Numbered from the stretch's first letter, positions 8,558 to 17,319 are shown. The stretch: DNA of 64,000 nucleotides from Saccharothrix algeriensis (GCF_016907655.1 NZ_JAFBCL010000001.1:5614001-5678000); one strand, 5' to 3'. Notes: a model not told the origin generated them from the sequence alone. Made by a program: numbers and translations.

Positions 8558-9526
8558 CTAGGAATCGGCGCAGCGCTCGCTGTCCGGGCAGCTGCGCAGC
8601 AGCTTGACCCTCGGGGGCTCGGTGATGACCTCGGGCCGGTCGCCGCCGCCCGGCCACCGCACGGAGATCGCGATGGAGGAGGCGTTGTTGTCGTAGCGCT
8701 TCTCCACGAAGCTCCGGTCGGCGTTGACCAGGTTCACCACGTCGTAGACGCCCGACGGCACGTCGGTCAGGTCGAGCCACTGGTAGTCGACCCGGTAGTC
8801 GTAGTCGTCGCCGTAGCCCACCGAGATGCCCTCGACCACGTCCAGCGCCCGCGGCTCGTGGTGGCGGCACCTGTGCTGCTGGAGGAACAGCGTGAGCCTG
8901 CCCTCCGGCGCCAGCGCGCTGTCCGGGAGGGGCTCGCCCTTGGGCGACGTGGTCCGCGGGCGGTGCTGGAGGCTGCGCGAGTCCCTGGTCTCGTAGCGGT
9001 CGCCGAGGCAGAAGCCGGTCTTGCGGTCGGTCACCAGGGTGCGGCCGTCGGGGCTGCGGAGCTGGAAGTGCTCGAAGTCCAGCAGGTGCCAGTGGGTGTG
9101 CGCAGGCGCCGGCTCGTAGTACACCTTCGCCGGGATCGGGTGCTGCGCCGAGTCGTAGGAGTCCGGGATGGAGCGGTCCTGCGCGGACTGGAAGGCTTGG
9201 CGCGCGGTCATCGTCGGCTGGTCCACCGAGTCGCGCTTCGCGTAGATGAGCAGCGGTCCGTCGCCGACGTTGTCCGCCGACGTCGTGAACCTCAGCCGCA
9301 CCGCCCCCACCGGTCCGGACGCCACGCAGTCGCCGTTGGGCGCCGCGGCGTCGGCCACCATGCACACGTCCCAGTGCGTGCACAACCTCGGGTTCCGGTC
9401 AGTGCCGCCGGGGCAGCCGACCGGCGCCTGTCTCAAGTCCGGCAGCAGCGGGCCCTCGCCGGGCGGCGCGCCCAGCGCGCCCGCGGTCATCGCGGCGACG
9501 GCGGCGGCCTGGAATTTCCTGATCAC
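8558..9526 (-). CDS. Secreted lysyl-oxidase-domain protein (322 aa)
   Basis: GTG start with an apparent leaderless promoter. A signal-like segment covers residues ~4-20. The C-terminal two thirds match the lysyl oxidase domain: copper-binding HTHWH (143-147), FEHFQLR, KTGFCLGD, GISVGYGDDYDYR, then YQWLDLTDVPSGVYDVVNLVN. In animals this fold oxidises peptidyl lysine to allysine for cross-linking; in actinomycetes the substrates are mostly unknown. Cysteine pairs in the N-terminal part suggest an extracellular disulfide-bonded protein. A cross-linker of secreted proteins or wall material is a reasonable inference. Confidence 0.85.
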   Translation of the reverse strand: MIRKFQAAAVAAMTAGALGAPPGEGPLLPDLRQAPVGCPGGTDRNPRLCTHWDVCMVADAAAPNGDCVASGPVGAVRLRFTTSADNVGDGPLLIYAKRDSVDQPTMTARQAFQSAQDRSIPDSYDSAQHPIPAKVYYEPAPAHTHWHLLDFEHFQLRSPDGRTLVTDRKTGFCLGDRYETRDSRSLQHRPRTTSPKGEPLPDSALAPEGRLTLFLQQHRCRHHEPRALDVVEGISVGYGDDYDYRVDYQWLDLTDVPSGVYDVVNLVNADRSFVEKRYDNNASSIAISVRWPGGGDRPEVITEPPRVKLLRSCPDSERCADS

Positions 9527-9532
9527 GCGGGC

Positions 9533-9538
9533 ACCGTA
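9533..9538 (-). promoter_or_regulatory. Leaderless -10 box TACGGT
   Basis: Read on the minus strand, TACGGT lies 6 nt before the GTG at 9526 of the lysyl-oxidase-domain gene. Confidence 0.45.
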
Positions 9539-9613
9539 GTGGGAGCACCGCCGGCCCGACACCTTCGTTCACTCGATCGACTGAGGCGCAACGGAAACCG
9601 GCCCCGCGGACCC

Positions 9614-9619
9614 TAGCGT
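9614..9619 (+). promoter_or_regulatory. -10 box TAGCGT of the epimerase gene
   Basis: TAGCGT is 8 nt before an in-frame TTG (9628) and 38 nt before the GTG at 9658 that carries a good ribosome site. Either a leaderless form or a short-leader form is possible. Confidence 0.4.
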
Positions 9620-9657
9620 GCGCACCGTTGGCGAAGCACCGGCCACCGAGGAGAACC

Positions 9658-10770
9658 GTGAACACCGTCACGCTGGTCTGCGGCACCCGCCCGGAACTGA
9701 TCAAGCTCGCCCCGCTGGTCAGGCTGTTCGGGCCGCGCGCGGTCCTGGTCTACACCGGACAGCACTACGACCGCGCGATGTGCGAGCTGATCCGCCGGGA
9801 CGTCCCGGAACCGGGCGCCTACCACGGTTTCGCGCTCGGCGGCGCCCGGCGCGGCGCGCAGCTCGGCCTGGCGGTGCAGGCCGTGGACGACGTCCTGACC
9901 GCGCACCGCACCTCCGCCGTCGTCGTGCAGGGCGACACGACCTCCGCGCTCGCCGGCGCGCTGGCCGCCAACGCGAACGACGTGCCGCTGGTGCACGTCG
10001 AGGCGGGCCTGCGCAGCTTCGACCGCGCGATGCCCGAGGAGCACAACCGGGTCGCCATCGACCACCTCGCCGACCTGTGCTGCGCTCCCACCGCGCTCAA
10101 CGAGGGCAACCTGGTGGCGGAGCGGATCGACGCCGGCCGGATCGCCCTGACCGGCAACACGGTCGTGGAGGCGCTGGAGGCCGCGCTGCCCGGCCCCGAG
10201 GCCGAGGCCGCGGTGCTGTCCGCGCACGGCCTGCGCCGCGACGGCTACGCGGTCGCCACCCTCCACCGCCCCGAGAACGTCGACGACCCCGCCACCCTGG
10301 AGGTGGTCCTGCGCGAGATGGCCGCCCTGCCGCTGCCGGTCGTGCTGCCGCTGCACCCGCGCACGGCCAAGCGCGTGGCGGGCTTCGGCCTCGACCCGCT
10401 GCTGGCCGAGCTGCGCGCGGTCGAACCGATGGCCTACCCGGAGTTCCTGGCGCTGGCGGGCGGGGCCGCCGTCGTCGTGTCCGACTCCGGCGGCATCCAG
10501 GAGGAGGTCAGCGTCCTGAAGCGGCCCGTGGTCGTGGTGCGGCGCAGCACCGAGCGCCCCGAGATCGAGGGGACGTTCGGCACGCTGGTGCCGCCGGGCC
10601 CGGGGATCGGCGCGGCGGCGCGCAGGTGGCTGGACGACGTCGCCGGCCACCGCGCGCGCCTGGCCGCCATCCCGTCGCCCTACGGCACGGGCTCACCCTC
10701 GGTGCGGATCGCCGCCGCCCTGGAGGAGCTGGTCGGCGAGCGCTTCGCCGCCCCGGCGCTGGTCGGCTGA
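9658..10770 (+). CDS. wecB: UDP-N-acetylglucosamine 2-epimerase, WecB/MnaA family (370 aa)
   Basis: Interconverts UDP-GlcNAc and UDP-ManNAc in the cytoplasm, supplying an activated sugar for surface glycan. Family motifs in order: GTRPELIKLAPL at the N-terminus, YTGQHYD, VQGDTTS, HVEAGLRS, MPEEHNR, ATLHRPENVD, and the UDP-binding SDSGGIQEE with a downstream TERPE. GAGGAGAA precedes the chosen GTG; a TTG ten codons upstream is an alternative leaderless start. It opens the glycan locus and its last 78 bp overlap the end of the convergent FAD gene. The length is normal for the family. Confidence 0.93.
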   Translation: MNTVTLVCGTRPELIKLAPLVRLFGPRAVLVYTGQHYDRAMCELIRRDVPEPGAYHGFALGGARRGAQLGLAVQAVDDVLTAHRTSAVVVQGDTTSALAGALAANANDVPLVHVEAGLRSFDRAMPEEHNRVAIDHLADLCCAPTALNEGNLVAERIDAGRIALTGNTVVEALEAALPGPEAEAAVLSAHGLRRDGYAVATLHRPENVDDPATLEVVLREMAALPLPVVLPLHPRTAKRVAGFGLDPLLAELRAVEPMAYPEFLALAGGAAVVVSDSGGIQEEVSVLKRPVVVVRRSTERPEIEGTFGTLVPPGPGIGAAARRWLDDVAGHRARLAAIPSPYGTGSPSVRIAAALEELVGERFAAPALVG

Positions 10771-12207
10771 ACCGCCGCGGGCCGCGTCGTCCAGCAGCGC
10801 GACGACGCGGTTCGCCAGGGCGACGCCGGAGTTCCAGCTCGTGACCGACGGGTAGACGTGCGCCGTCGTGGCCAGCAGCACCGGCGTGCCCGCGATCCGC
10901 ACCGGGGGCTGCCGCGCCAGGTACCCCAAGGGGTACACCGGTTCCACGAACGGCGCCTTGAACACCCGCACGTCGTCCACGTCGGCCGAGGTGAGGTCCG
11001 GGTACAGCCCGACCAGCTGCTTGGTCCAGCGCGCCGCGATCCGCCCCTCGGGCTCGCGGTAGAGCGCGGACGCCCGGTCGGTGTAGCGCATCGCGTACAC
11101 CAGGTGCCGCCCGGCGAACGTCCCGGCCAGCGCGGACATCTCGACGACGCCGTCGAAGTCGGTGCCCGAGCGCACGACGGGGGCCCAGTAGTGCCCGGTC
11201 AGCGGGCGCTTGAGGAAGAACAGCGCGTTCACCACGCCCTGGTAGGGCAGCTCCACGTCCGGCACCAGCCCGGCCAGGTCGCCGTCCGCGACCTGCCGCA
11301 GCACCGGCAGCGGCAGCGTCGAGATCACCCGGTCGGCCTCGGTGGTCGCGCCGTCGGCCGTGGTGGCCAGCGCCCGCCCCGCCCCGACGGTGAGCCGGTG
11401 GACCGGCGCGGAGGTCCGCACCACGCCGCCGGCGTCCTCGATGGACGAGCGCAGGGCGTCGATGACGGACTTGTAGCCCCCCTCGGGGTAGCCGCGCACC
11501 GAGACGTTGCTCTCGCGCCCCAGCCGCTGCCACAGGTACAGCGCGGGCACGTCGCCGAACGCCGCGCCGAACTTGGACCCGAACATCGGCGCGAGCAGCC
11601 GGTCCCACACCCGGTCGCCGTAGACCTCGCGCAGCCAGTCCTCGGTGCGCAGCCGGTCGAGGTCCCGGCCCCGGCCCAACCGCCGCAGCAGCAGCGACAC
11701 CACGCCGAACCGCACCCGCTCGCGCAGCGTCAGCGGCGTGAACCGCAGCAGGTCGAGGGCCGAGTTGAACGGGTGGTGGCGGCGGTCGACGACCATGCCC
11801 ATGCGGGTGCGCCGCCACCGCACGCCCTCGCGCAGGCCCAGTTCGCCCAGCAGCCCCAGCAGGTCGTCGTCGCTGGGCATGACGCAGTGGTAGAACCGCT
11901 CCACCCAGCCGTCGCGCCACGGGAAGAACGTGCCCAGCCCGCCGAGCTGGTCGCTGCCCTCCAGCAGGGTCACCCGCGCGCCCGCCCGGACCAGCCGGTG
12001 CGCGGCGGCCAGCCCGCAGATCCCGCCGCCGAGCACGGCCACCCGCAGCCCCGCCGGCCCCCGCCCGGCCCCCGGCCCCGAGGGGGCCGCCGGACCGCGC
12101 TCGCCACCCGCGTCCCCGCCGTCCGCCACCGACTTCGCCACCGCCTCCGCCGACGCCGCCGGCTCGGGTCGCCGCGCCGGCCACCCGCCCACCACCTCAT
12201 CGCTCAC
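10693..12207 (-). CDS. FAD-dependent oxidoreductase of the glycan locus (504 aa)
   Basis: GTG start after GAGGGACG. Residues 1-50 are a low-complexity Ala/Gly/Pro extension. The FAD fold starts at GGGICG (~60-65), followed by LLEGSDQLGGLGTFF. The protein resembles amine-oxidase and protoporphyrinogen-oxidase relatives often found in surface-polysaccharide clusters, with a distant likeness to UDP-galactopyranose mutase folds. It lies 9 nt downstream of the GT2 gene, so the two form an operon. The reaction is unknown; oxidation or isomerisation of a nucleotide-sugar or lipid-linked sugar is a guess from context. The C-terminal ~25 residues overlap the convergent epimerase gene. Confidence 0.82.
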   Translation of the reverse strand: MSDEVVGGWPARRPEPAASAEAVAKSVADGGDAGGERGPAAPSGPGAGRGPAGLRVAVLGGGICGLAAAHRLVRAGARVTLLEGSDQLGGLGTFFPWRDGWVERFYHCVMPSDDDLLGLLGELGLREGVRWRRTRMGMVVDRRHHPFNSALDLLRFTPLTLRERVRFGVVSLLLRRLGRGRDLDRLRTEDWLREVYGDRVWDRLLAPMFGSKFGAAFGDVPALYLWQRLGRESNVSVRGYPEGGYKSVIDALRSSIEDAGGVVRTSAPVHRLTVGAGRALATTADGATTEADRVISTLPLPVLRQVADGDLAGLVPDVELPYQGVVNALFFLKRPLTGHYWAPVVRSGTDFDGVVEMSALAGTFAGRHLVYAMRYTDRASALYREPEGRIAARWTKQLVGLYPDLTSADVDDVRVFKAPFVEPVYPLGYLARQPPVRIAGTPVLLATTAHVYPSVTSWNSGVALANRVVALLDDAARGGSADQRRGGEALADQLLQGGGDPHRG

Positions 12208-12216
12208 GGTCGTCCC

Positions 12217-13017
12217 TCACAGCGGGCGGTAGGGGGCGGGGGCCAGGCGGTCGCGCACGAGCAGCTTCAGGTACTGCGCGATCGTCCGCCGCAGCTTGAG
12301 CTTGCTGGGCCCCCGCTTGCGGTCGTAGCGCAGCCGCAGCGGCACCTCCGCGATCACCGGGTGGCAGTGCCGCAGCTTGAGCAGCAGCTCCACCATGCAC
12401 GCGAAGCCGCGCTCCTCGACCAGGCGCTCGCCCCAGTGGCCGGCCACCCGGTGCAGCAGGCTGACCCGGTAGGCGCGGAACCCGCTGGTGAAGTCGCGCA
12501 CGCCGTCGACCCGCAGCACCCGCCGGAACAGCAGGGCCGCGCCGCGCGAGAGCAGCCGGCGGAACGCGGGCGCGGTGGCGTCGTCGCCGCCGGCCACGAA
12601 CCGGGAGCAGATCACCACGTCCGCGCCCGCCGCGATCCGCTCGCGCAGCGCGGTGATCAGCGCGGGGTCGTGGGTGTCGTCGGCGTCCATCACCACCACG
12701 AGGTCGTCCTGCCCGGCCACCGCCAGCACGGCCCGCAGCCCGGACTGCACGGCCTGCCCGAGCCCGAGGTTCTCCGGGTGCCGCACCACGTGCACGTCCA
12801 GGTCGGACGCCTCGGCGGCCACGTCGGCGGTGCCGTCGGACGAGCCGTCGTCCACCACCCACACCGACACCCGCTCGGTGCGGGCCACCTCGGCGATCCG
12901 GCGCAGCAGCGGCGGCAGGGAGGCCGCTTCGTTGTAGGCGGGCAGCACCACGTGCGCCCGCCCGCCGGTGCGGGTCGCGCCCGCCCCGGCGGTCGCTTGT
13001 CGTTCGTCGACGGCCAC
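12217..13017 (-). CDS. Family 2 glycosyltransferase, polyprenyl-phosphate type (266 aa)
   Basis: A GT-A fold enzyme of the dolichol/polyprenyl-phosphate mannose synthase kind. VVLPAYNEAASL begins the domain, VVDDGSSDGT follows, and VVMDADDTHDP contains the DxD-like metal site. GVRDFTSGFRAYR is the typical later block. There are no C-terminal membrane helices, so the protein is cytoplasmic or peripheral. It probably transfers a sugar from a nucleotide sugar to polyprenyl phosphate, which could feed the membrane GT87 enzyme of the same locus. First gene of a two-gene leftward operon, divergent from the sugar transferase. Confidence 0.88.
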   Translation of the reverse strand: MAVDERQATAGAGATRTGGRAHVVLPAYNEAASLPPLLRRIAEVARTERVSVWVVDDGSSDGTADVAAEASDLDVHVVRHPENLGLGQAVQSGLRAVLAVAGQDDLVVVMDADDTHDPALITALRERIAAGADVVICSRFVAGGDDATAPAFRRLLSRGAALLFRRVLRVDGVRDFTSGFRAYRVSLLHRVAGHWGERLVEERGFACMVELLLKLRHCHPVIAEVPLRLRYDRKRGPSKLKLRRTIAQYLKLLVRDRLAPAPYRPL

Positions 13018-13222
13018 TGGTCGACCCCATTTCCCTCGTCGCGGCTAAGCGGGCCAGAATTATTCGCTGGGAACTCGCGCCGGGTTCTCCGCACCCCGTG
13101 TTCCACGGACCCGGGATGGTGACCGGAAGCCGCTCAAGCCGCGCGCTTTGTCGCCGGGAAGGAGGTTCCGACCTCTCGAAGGAGTGAATAAGGACAGTCC
13201 TGTTCCGGCTTTTATGCAGTGA

Positions 13223-13414
13223 GTGATCAAAATGCTCGTTCGAGTGAACTCGGTCGGTTCACGGGTGCGGTGGTCCGAGAAGGCGCGGACCGCCGCCGGC
13301 CGGCCGCCGACCGGTGGGAAGGACGTCGACGGAATGTGGTGTGGCGTGGTGTTGGCGCGGCGGGGGCCGGGCAGCCGGGCGCCGCTGGCCGCCCGGACGG
13401 GCGGCGCGCGGTGA
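13223..13414 (+). CDS. Possible small ORF overlapping the sugar transferase start (63 aa)
   Basis: GTG at 13223; its TGA overlaps the GTG at 13411 of the next gene by 4 nt, an arrangement typical of translational coupling. Third codon positions are more G/C-rich here than in the frame that would extend the sugar transferase to 13219. The product is basic, shows no known motif, and may simply be leader sequence. Low certainty. Confidence 0.3.
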   Translation: MIKMLVRVNSVGSRVRWSEKARTAAGRPPTGGKDVDGMWCGVVLARRGPGSRAPLAARTGGAR

Positions 13415-14808
13415 ACCGGGTGGGCGCGGCGGCCCCGGCCTCGGCCCCGCCGGGCCGGCTGCGGCCCGAGGCGGGGCGCGACCTGCTCGGCCGGGTCAAC
13501 GCGGTGGCGGTGCTGCTGGTCGTGGTCGACGTGGCGGCGTTCGCGGTGGCCGCGGCGGCGGTGGACCGGCGGTGGGCCTGCGCGGCGGCGGTCGTGCTGC
13601 TCGGCGTGCGGGCCTCCGCCCGGCTGTACCGGCGGCGGCTGTGGCTGTCCTGGCTGCACGAGCTGCCCCGCTCGGTGATCGCGACCGCGTCGGCGTTCGC
13701 CCTGGTCACCGGGGCAGGGCTGGTGCTGCGCACGCCGCCGGAGACGACGGCGCAGGTGCAGTGGGCCATCGTGAACTTCACCTTCTGGAGTGAACCGGCT
13801 CGCCTGTTCGTGTTCTCTTTCGGCCGCTGGGCCCGCCGGCGCTTCCACCGCTGCGACCGGACGGTGGTGGTCGGCGCGGGCCAGGTGGGCGCCGCCCTGG
13901 CCGCCGCCATGCTGCGGCACCCCGAGTACGGCCTGCGCCCGGTCGGGTTCGTCGACCCCGCGCCCGCGCTGGCGCCCGCGGCGCTGCCGGCGCCGCTGCT
14001 GGACGGCGGCCTGGCCGACGCCATCACCCGGTCGCGCGCGGGCACCGTCGTGCTGGCGTTCTCCCACGCCGCCGACTCGCCGCTGGTCACCGCGGCCGTC
14101 ACCGCCCACCGGCTGGGCTGCTCGATCTACGTGGTGCCCCGCATGTACGAGCTGTGCCAGGACGGCCCCGACGTCGAGCGGCTGCGCAGCTTCCCGCTGG
14201 TGCGGCTGAGCAGCGCGCCGACCAGCAGGCCCAGCTGGTGGGTCAAGCGGGTGGCGGACGTGGTGCTGGCGGCGTTCGCGCTGGTCGCGCTCGCCCCGGT
14301 GATCGCGCTGTGCGCCCTGGCCGTGGTGCTGGAGAGCGGCCGGCCGGTGATCTTCCGGCAGGTCCGGGTCGGCATGGACGACCGCACCTTCGTGCTCTAC
14401 AAGCTGCGCAGCGTCCGGATGACCGACCAGGACGACTCGCAGGTCCGCTGGTCCGTCGTCGGCGACCGCCGGGTGGGCCCGGTCGGGCGATTCCTGCGCC
14501 GCACCTCGCTGGACGAGTTGCCGCAGTTGTGGAACATCCTGAAAGGTGACATGTCGATTGTCGGGCCGCGCCCCGAACGACCGGGTTTCGTTCGCGAATT
14601 CTCGGCGGTGCACGACCTATACTGGGCCCGGCACCGGGTGCCGACCGGATTGACCGGCCTGGCCCAGGTGCACGGGTTGAGAGGGGACACCTCGATAGTG
14701 GACAGGTCCCGCTACGACAACTACTACATCGCCAATTGGTCGTTGTGGCTGGACGCGAGAATCCTGTTGCTGACGGTGGGTGAGCTGTTGTGCCGAAGGA
14801 ACCGCTGA
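13411..14808 (+). CDS. Exopolysaccharide polyprenyl glycosylphosphotransferase (~465 aa)
   Basis: The membrane enzyme that starts glycan synthesis by moving a sugar-1-phosphate from a nucleotide sugar to undecaprenyl phosphate (WbaP/CpsE/WcaJ class). Three or four hydrophobic helices fill the first ~120 residues, then a CoA-binding-like Rossmann segment (VVVGAGQVG). The C-terminal bacterial sugar transferase domain has KRVADVVLAA, an IFRQVRVGMDD loop, YKLRSVR, TSLDELPQLWNIL and MSIVGPRPERP. An upstream in-frame GTG (13219) would add 64 residues, but that stretch has low third-position G/C, so 13411 is preferred. The next gene overlaps the end by 19 nt. Confidence 0.88.
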   Translation: MNRVGAAAPASAPPGRLRPEAGRDLLGRVNAVAVLLVVVDVAAFAVAAAAVDRRWACAAAVVLLGVRASARLYRRRLWLSWLHELPRSVIATASAFALVTGAGLVLRTPPETTAQVQWAIVNFTFWSEPARLFVFSFGRWARRRFHRCDRTVVVGAGQVGAALAAAMLRHPEYGLRPVGFVDPAPALAPAALPAPLLDGGLADAITRSRAGTVVLAFSHAADSPLVTAAVTAHRLGCSIYVVPRMYELCQDGPDVERLRSFPLVRLSSAPTSRPSWWVKRVADVVLAAFALVALAPVIALCALAVVLESGRPVIFRQVRVGMDDRTFVLYKLRSVRMTDQDDSQVRWSVVGDRRVGPVGRFLRRTSLDELPQLWNILKGDMSIVGPRPERPGFVREFSAVHDLYWARHRVPTGLTGLAQVHGLRGDTSIVDRSRYDNYYIANWSLWLDARILLLTVGELLCRRNR

Positions 14809-16226
14809 TCCGTGACCGCACCAGGCGCGTGCTCGCCGGGGCGTGCGCCATCACACTGCTCCTGGCCGGCTCGGCGGTGCTGCCGAGCTCGGCCGGCAAC
14901 CAGGCGCCCCCGCTGGCCGCGGACCCGGCCGGGCCGCCGGGCGGGGGCGAGGCGCCGGGCCGCGGCGACCCGCCCGGCGAGGACGGGCTCAAGCCGCCGC
15001 CCAAGCCGCTGGCCCCGTGCGCGTGGTGGTACGGCATCGGCGACACGCCGTCCTACGTGGACCTCAAGTTCGCCGCGGAGCACTACGCCGTGGTGGTGCT
15101 CAACGCCACCGAGACGACCGCGCTGCGGCGGCTGCGCAAGCTCAACCCGAAGATCAAGGTGCTGGTGTACAAGGACTTCTCCAGCACCCGCAACTACCCC
15201 GGCGCGGTCATCGGCGGCAAGGACGCGCCGCTGCTGCCCACCGGGATCGGCTACTACGCCGCCGAGCAGCGCGACAAGGACTGGTTCGCCGTCGACCGGG
15301 CCGACCGGCGCATCGAGTGGACGGTCTACCCGCAGCACTGGCAGATGGCGGTGTGGGACGAGGGCTACCAGCGGGCGTGGGCCGAGGCGGTGACCGCCGA
15401 GGTGGTCCGCGAGGGCTGGGACGGGGTGTTCGCCGACAACGACTTCAGCTCGCTGCGGTTCTACTCCTCGGCCGTGCTCAAGGGCACCGCCGACGCCGAC
15501 GCCACCGACCGCCTCATCCGCGAGGGCCTCGACCGCTTCCTGGAGGTGGCGGGCGAATCGCTGCACAAGCACGGGAAGATGCTGATCCCCAACGTGTCGG
15601 AGTCGCAGCTGACACCGGGCCGGTGGTCGGCCCACTCCCGGTACGACGGCGCGATGGAGGAGAACTTCGGCCTGCGCGACAGCGGCGACGGCGCGCTGAT
15701 CACCTTCAAGGGCAACGAGTTCAAGGAGCTGCGGGCGCAGGCGGCGCTGGGGGAGTCGTGGCTGCTGCTGGTCACCCACACCCAGGGCGAGCGCGAGGAG
15801 CGCGTCGGCTACGCCACCGCCGCGCTGCTGGCCGGCCCGCGCACCTGCTGGAACGGCTCGACCACCAAGGACTACCGCAACCCCGACTGGTCGCGCTACC
15901 AGGACGCGGGCCTGGGCGAGGCCGTGGAGGCGGCCGACCACCTGGCCGACGGCGTGTGGACGCGGCAGTTCACCCACGGCTGGGTGGCCGTCAACCCGAC
16001 CGGCAAGGCGGCCCGCGTGACCCCGCCGCCCGGCCTGACCACGATCGACGGCGAGGCCGTCGCCGAGTCCCTCGACCTGGCCGGCGCCGACGCCCTGGTC
16101 CTGGTCAAGCCCACGACCGCCGCGGCGGCGACGGCCGCCCCCGCCACCCCGACCACGACGAGCACCCCGACCAGGACCGCCACGCCCCCGCCCGGTCCGG
16201 TGCTGCCCACCGCGGCGATCCGCTGA
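14790..16226 (+). CDS. Secreted GHL15-type glycoside-hydrolase-like protein (478 aa)
   Basis: GTG start inside the end of the sugar transferase gene, so translation is coupled. Residues ~12-35 are a signal peptide or anchor; a Pro/Gly-rich linker runs to ~75. Residues ~77-440 form a TIM-barrel-like domain resembling hypothetical glycosyl hydrolase family 15: KVLVYKDFSS, GIGYYAAEQ, GWDGVFADNDF (an Asp pair at the expected barrel position), then GAMEENFGL. A Thr/Pro-rich tail (~445-470) looks like a wall-spanning linker. By analogy with glycosidases inside exopolysaccharide operons it may trim or release the polymer. Activity on any substrate is not established. Confidence 0.78.
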   Translation: MPKEPLIRDRTRRVLAGACAITLLLAGSAVLPSSAGNQAPPLAADPAGPPGGGEAPGRGDPPGEDGLKPPPKPLAPCAWWYGIGDTPSYVDLKFAAEHYAVVVLNATETTALRRLRKLNPKIKVLVYKDFSSTRNYPGAVIGGKDAPLLPTGIGYYAAEQRDKDWFAVDRADRRIEWTVYPQHWQMAVWDEGYQRAWAEAVTAEVVREGWDGVFADNDFSSLRFYSSAVLKGTADADATDRLIREGLDRFLEVAGESLHKHGKMLIPNVSESQLTPGRWSAHSRYDGAMEENFGLRDSGDGALITFKGNEFKELRAQAALGESWLLLVTHTQGEREERVGYATAALLAGPRTCWNGSTTKDYRNPDWSRYQDAGLGEAVEAADHLADGVWTRQFTHGWVAVNPTGKAARVTPPPGLTTIDGEAVAESLDLAGADALVLVKPTTAAAATAAPATPTTTSTPTRTATPPPGPVLPTAAIR

Positions 16227-16258
16227 GGAAACCCGGTTGCCCGGTCCGGTCCCGGCGC

Positions 16259-16264
16259 TAGGGT
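16259..16264 (+). promoter_or_regulatory. Leaderless -10 box TAGGGT
   Basis: TAGGGT lies 7 nt before the GTG at 16272; no ribosome site is present. Confidence 0.5.
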
Positions 16265-16271
16265 CGGGGCC

Positions 16272-17222
16272 GTGGCCGACACCCTGCACCCCCCGATCGA
16301 GCCCCACGACCGGGGGATGCTCGACGTGGGCGACGGCAACCTCGTGTACTGGGAGGTCTGCGGCGCGCCGGAGGGCAAGCCCGCGCTGGTCGTCCACGGC
16401 GGTCCCGGTTCGGGCTGCACCCCGGCGCACCGCAGGCTGTTCGACCCGAGCCGCTACCGCGTGGTCCTGTTCGACCAGCGCGGCTGCGGGCGCAGCACGC
16501 CCCGCGCCGGCGACCCGGCCACCGACCTGGCCCACAACACGACCGAGCACCTCGTCGCGGACGTGGAGCGCCTGCGCGAGCACCTCGGCGTCGAGCGGTG
16601 GCTGCTCTCCGGCGCGTCGTGGGGCTCGACGCTGCTGCTGGCCTACGCCGAGCGCCACCCGGAGCGCGTGTCGGAGATCGTGATCACGGCCGTCACGACC
16701 ACCCGCCGGTCGGAGATCGACTGGCTGTACCGGGGCCTGGCGCGGTTCTTCCCGGCCGAGTGGGCGGCGTTCCGGGCCGGCGTGCCCGACGCCGACCTGC
16801 TGCCCGGCTACCGCCGGGCGCTGGCCGACCCGGACCCGGACGTGCGCGCGCGAGCCGCCCTCGCCTGGCACGCCTGGGAGGACGCGACGATCTCCCTGGA
16901 CCGCGCCGCCACCGCCCCGCCCTACAGCGCCCGCCCCCTGCCCGCGATGCTCGACCGCGCCCGGCTGTGCGCGCACTACTTCAGCGAGGGCGCGTTCCTG
17001 CCGGAGGGCGTCCTCCTGCGCGAGGCCGGGCGGCTGGCCGGCATCCCCGGCGTCCTGCTGCACGGCCGCCTGGACCTGGGCTCACCCCTCGACACCGCCT
17101 GGGAGCTCGCCCGGGCCTGGCCCGACGCGGAGCTGGTGGTCTTCGAGGACTCCGGGCACAGCGGCACCCGGGCGATGACGGCCCGCAAGCGCGCAGCCCT
17201 CGACCGGTTCGCCCGCGGGTGA
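16272..17222 (+). CDS. pip: Proline iminopeptidase-like alpha/beta hydrolase (316 aa)
   Basis: Removes N-terminal proline from peptides, or acts as a related amidase/esterase, in the cytoplasm. Oxyanion-hole motif HGGPGSG (42-48), DQRGCGRS (68-75), nucleophile Ser116 in GASWGS, the acid residue in LHGRLDLGSP and the base in DSGHSG near the C-terminus are all in family order. The 316-aa length is standard for family S33. It has its own leaderless promoter, so it is probably transcribed separately from the preceding glycan genes. It lies directly before rph; no functional link to rifamycin is evident. Confidence 0.9.
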   Translation: MADTLHPPIEPHDRGMLDVGDGNLVYWEVCGAPEGKPALVVHGGPGSGCTPAHRRLFDPSRYRVVLFDQRGCGRSTPRAGDPATDLAHNTTEHLVADVERLREHLGVERWLLSGASWGSTLLLAYAERHPERVSEIVITAVTTTRRSEIDWLYRGLARFFPAEWAAFRAGVPDADLLPGYRRALADPDPDVRARAALAWHAWEDATISLDRAATAPPYSARPLPAMLDRARLCAHYFSEGAFLPEGVLLREAGRLAGIPGVLLHGRLDLGSPLDTAWELARAWPDAELVVFEDSGHSGTRAMTARKRAALDRFARG

Positions 17223-17251
17223 CGGGCGGCCCGAGGGCGGAAAAAGACGAA

Positions 17252-17277
17252 GGCAAGGAGGTTGCCCACTCCTTGCC
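17252..17277. terminator. 9-bp-stem hairpin between pip and rph
   Basis: GGCAAGGAG (17252-17260) pairs perfectly with CTCCTTGCC (17269-17277), 8-nt loop, 30 nt after the pip stop. The minus strand has a T-rich run after the stem, so it could also stop leftward transcription. Confidence 0.55.
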
Positions 17278-17300
17278 ACTGTCAACTTATAGCAGGCAGG

Positions 17301-17319
17301 GGGTCTTGCGGCAAGACCC
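17301..17319. promoter_or_regulatory. Rifamycin-associated element (RAE) upstream of rph
   Basis: GGGTCTTGCGGCAAGACCC is a 19-bp perfect palindrome around a central G. It matches the known RAE found ahead of rifamycin-inducible resistance genes in actinomycetes (literature recalled, not searched). It starts 73 nt before the chosen rph ATG. A weak -10-like TTATAG sits at 17287-17292, which would place the RAE over the first transcribed bases. Confidence 0.8.

Noticed and set aside
13219..13410. 64-residue N-terminal extension of the sugar transferase
   Set aside because: Third codon positions in this stretch are often A or T, unlike the rest of the gene, and the family starts near the first membrane helix.
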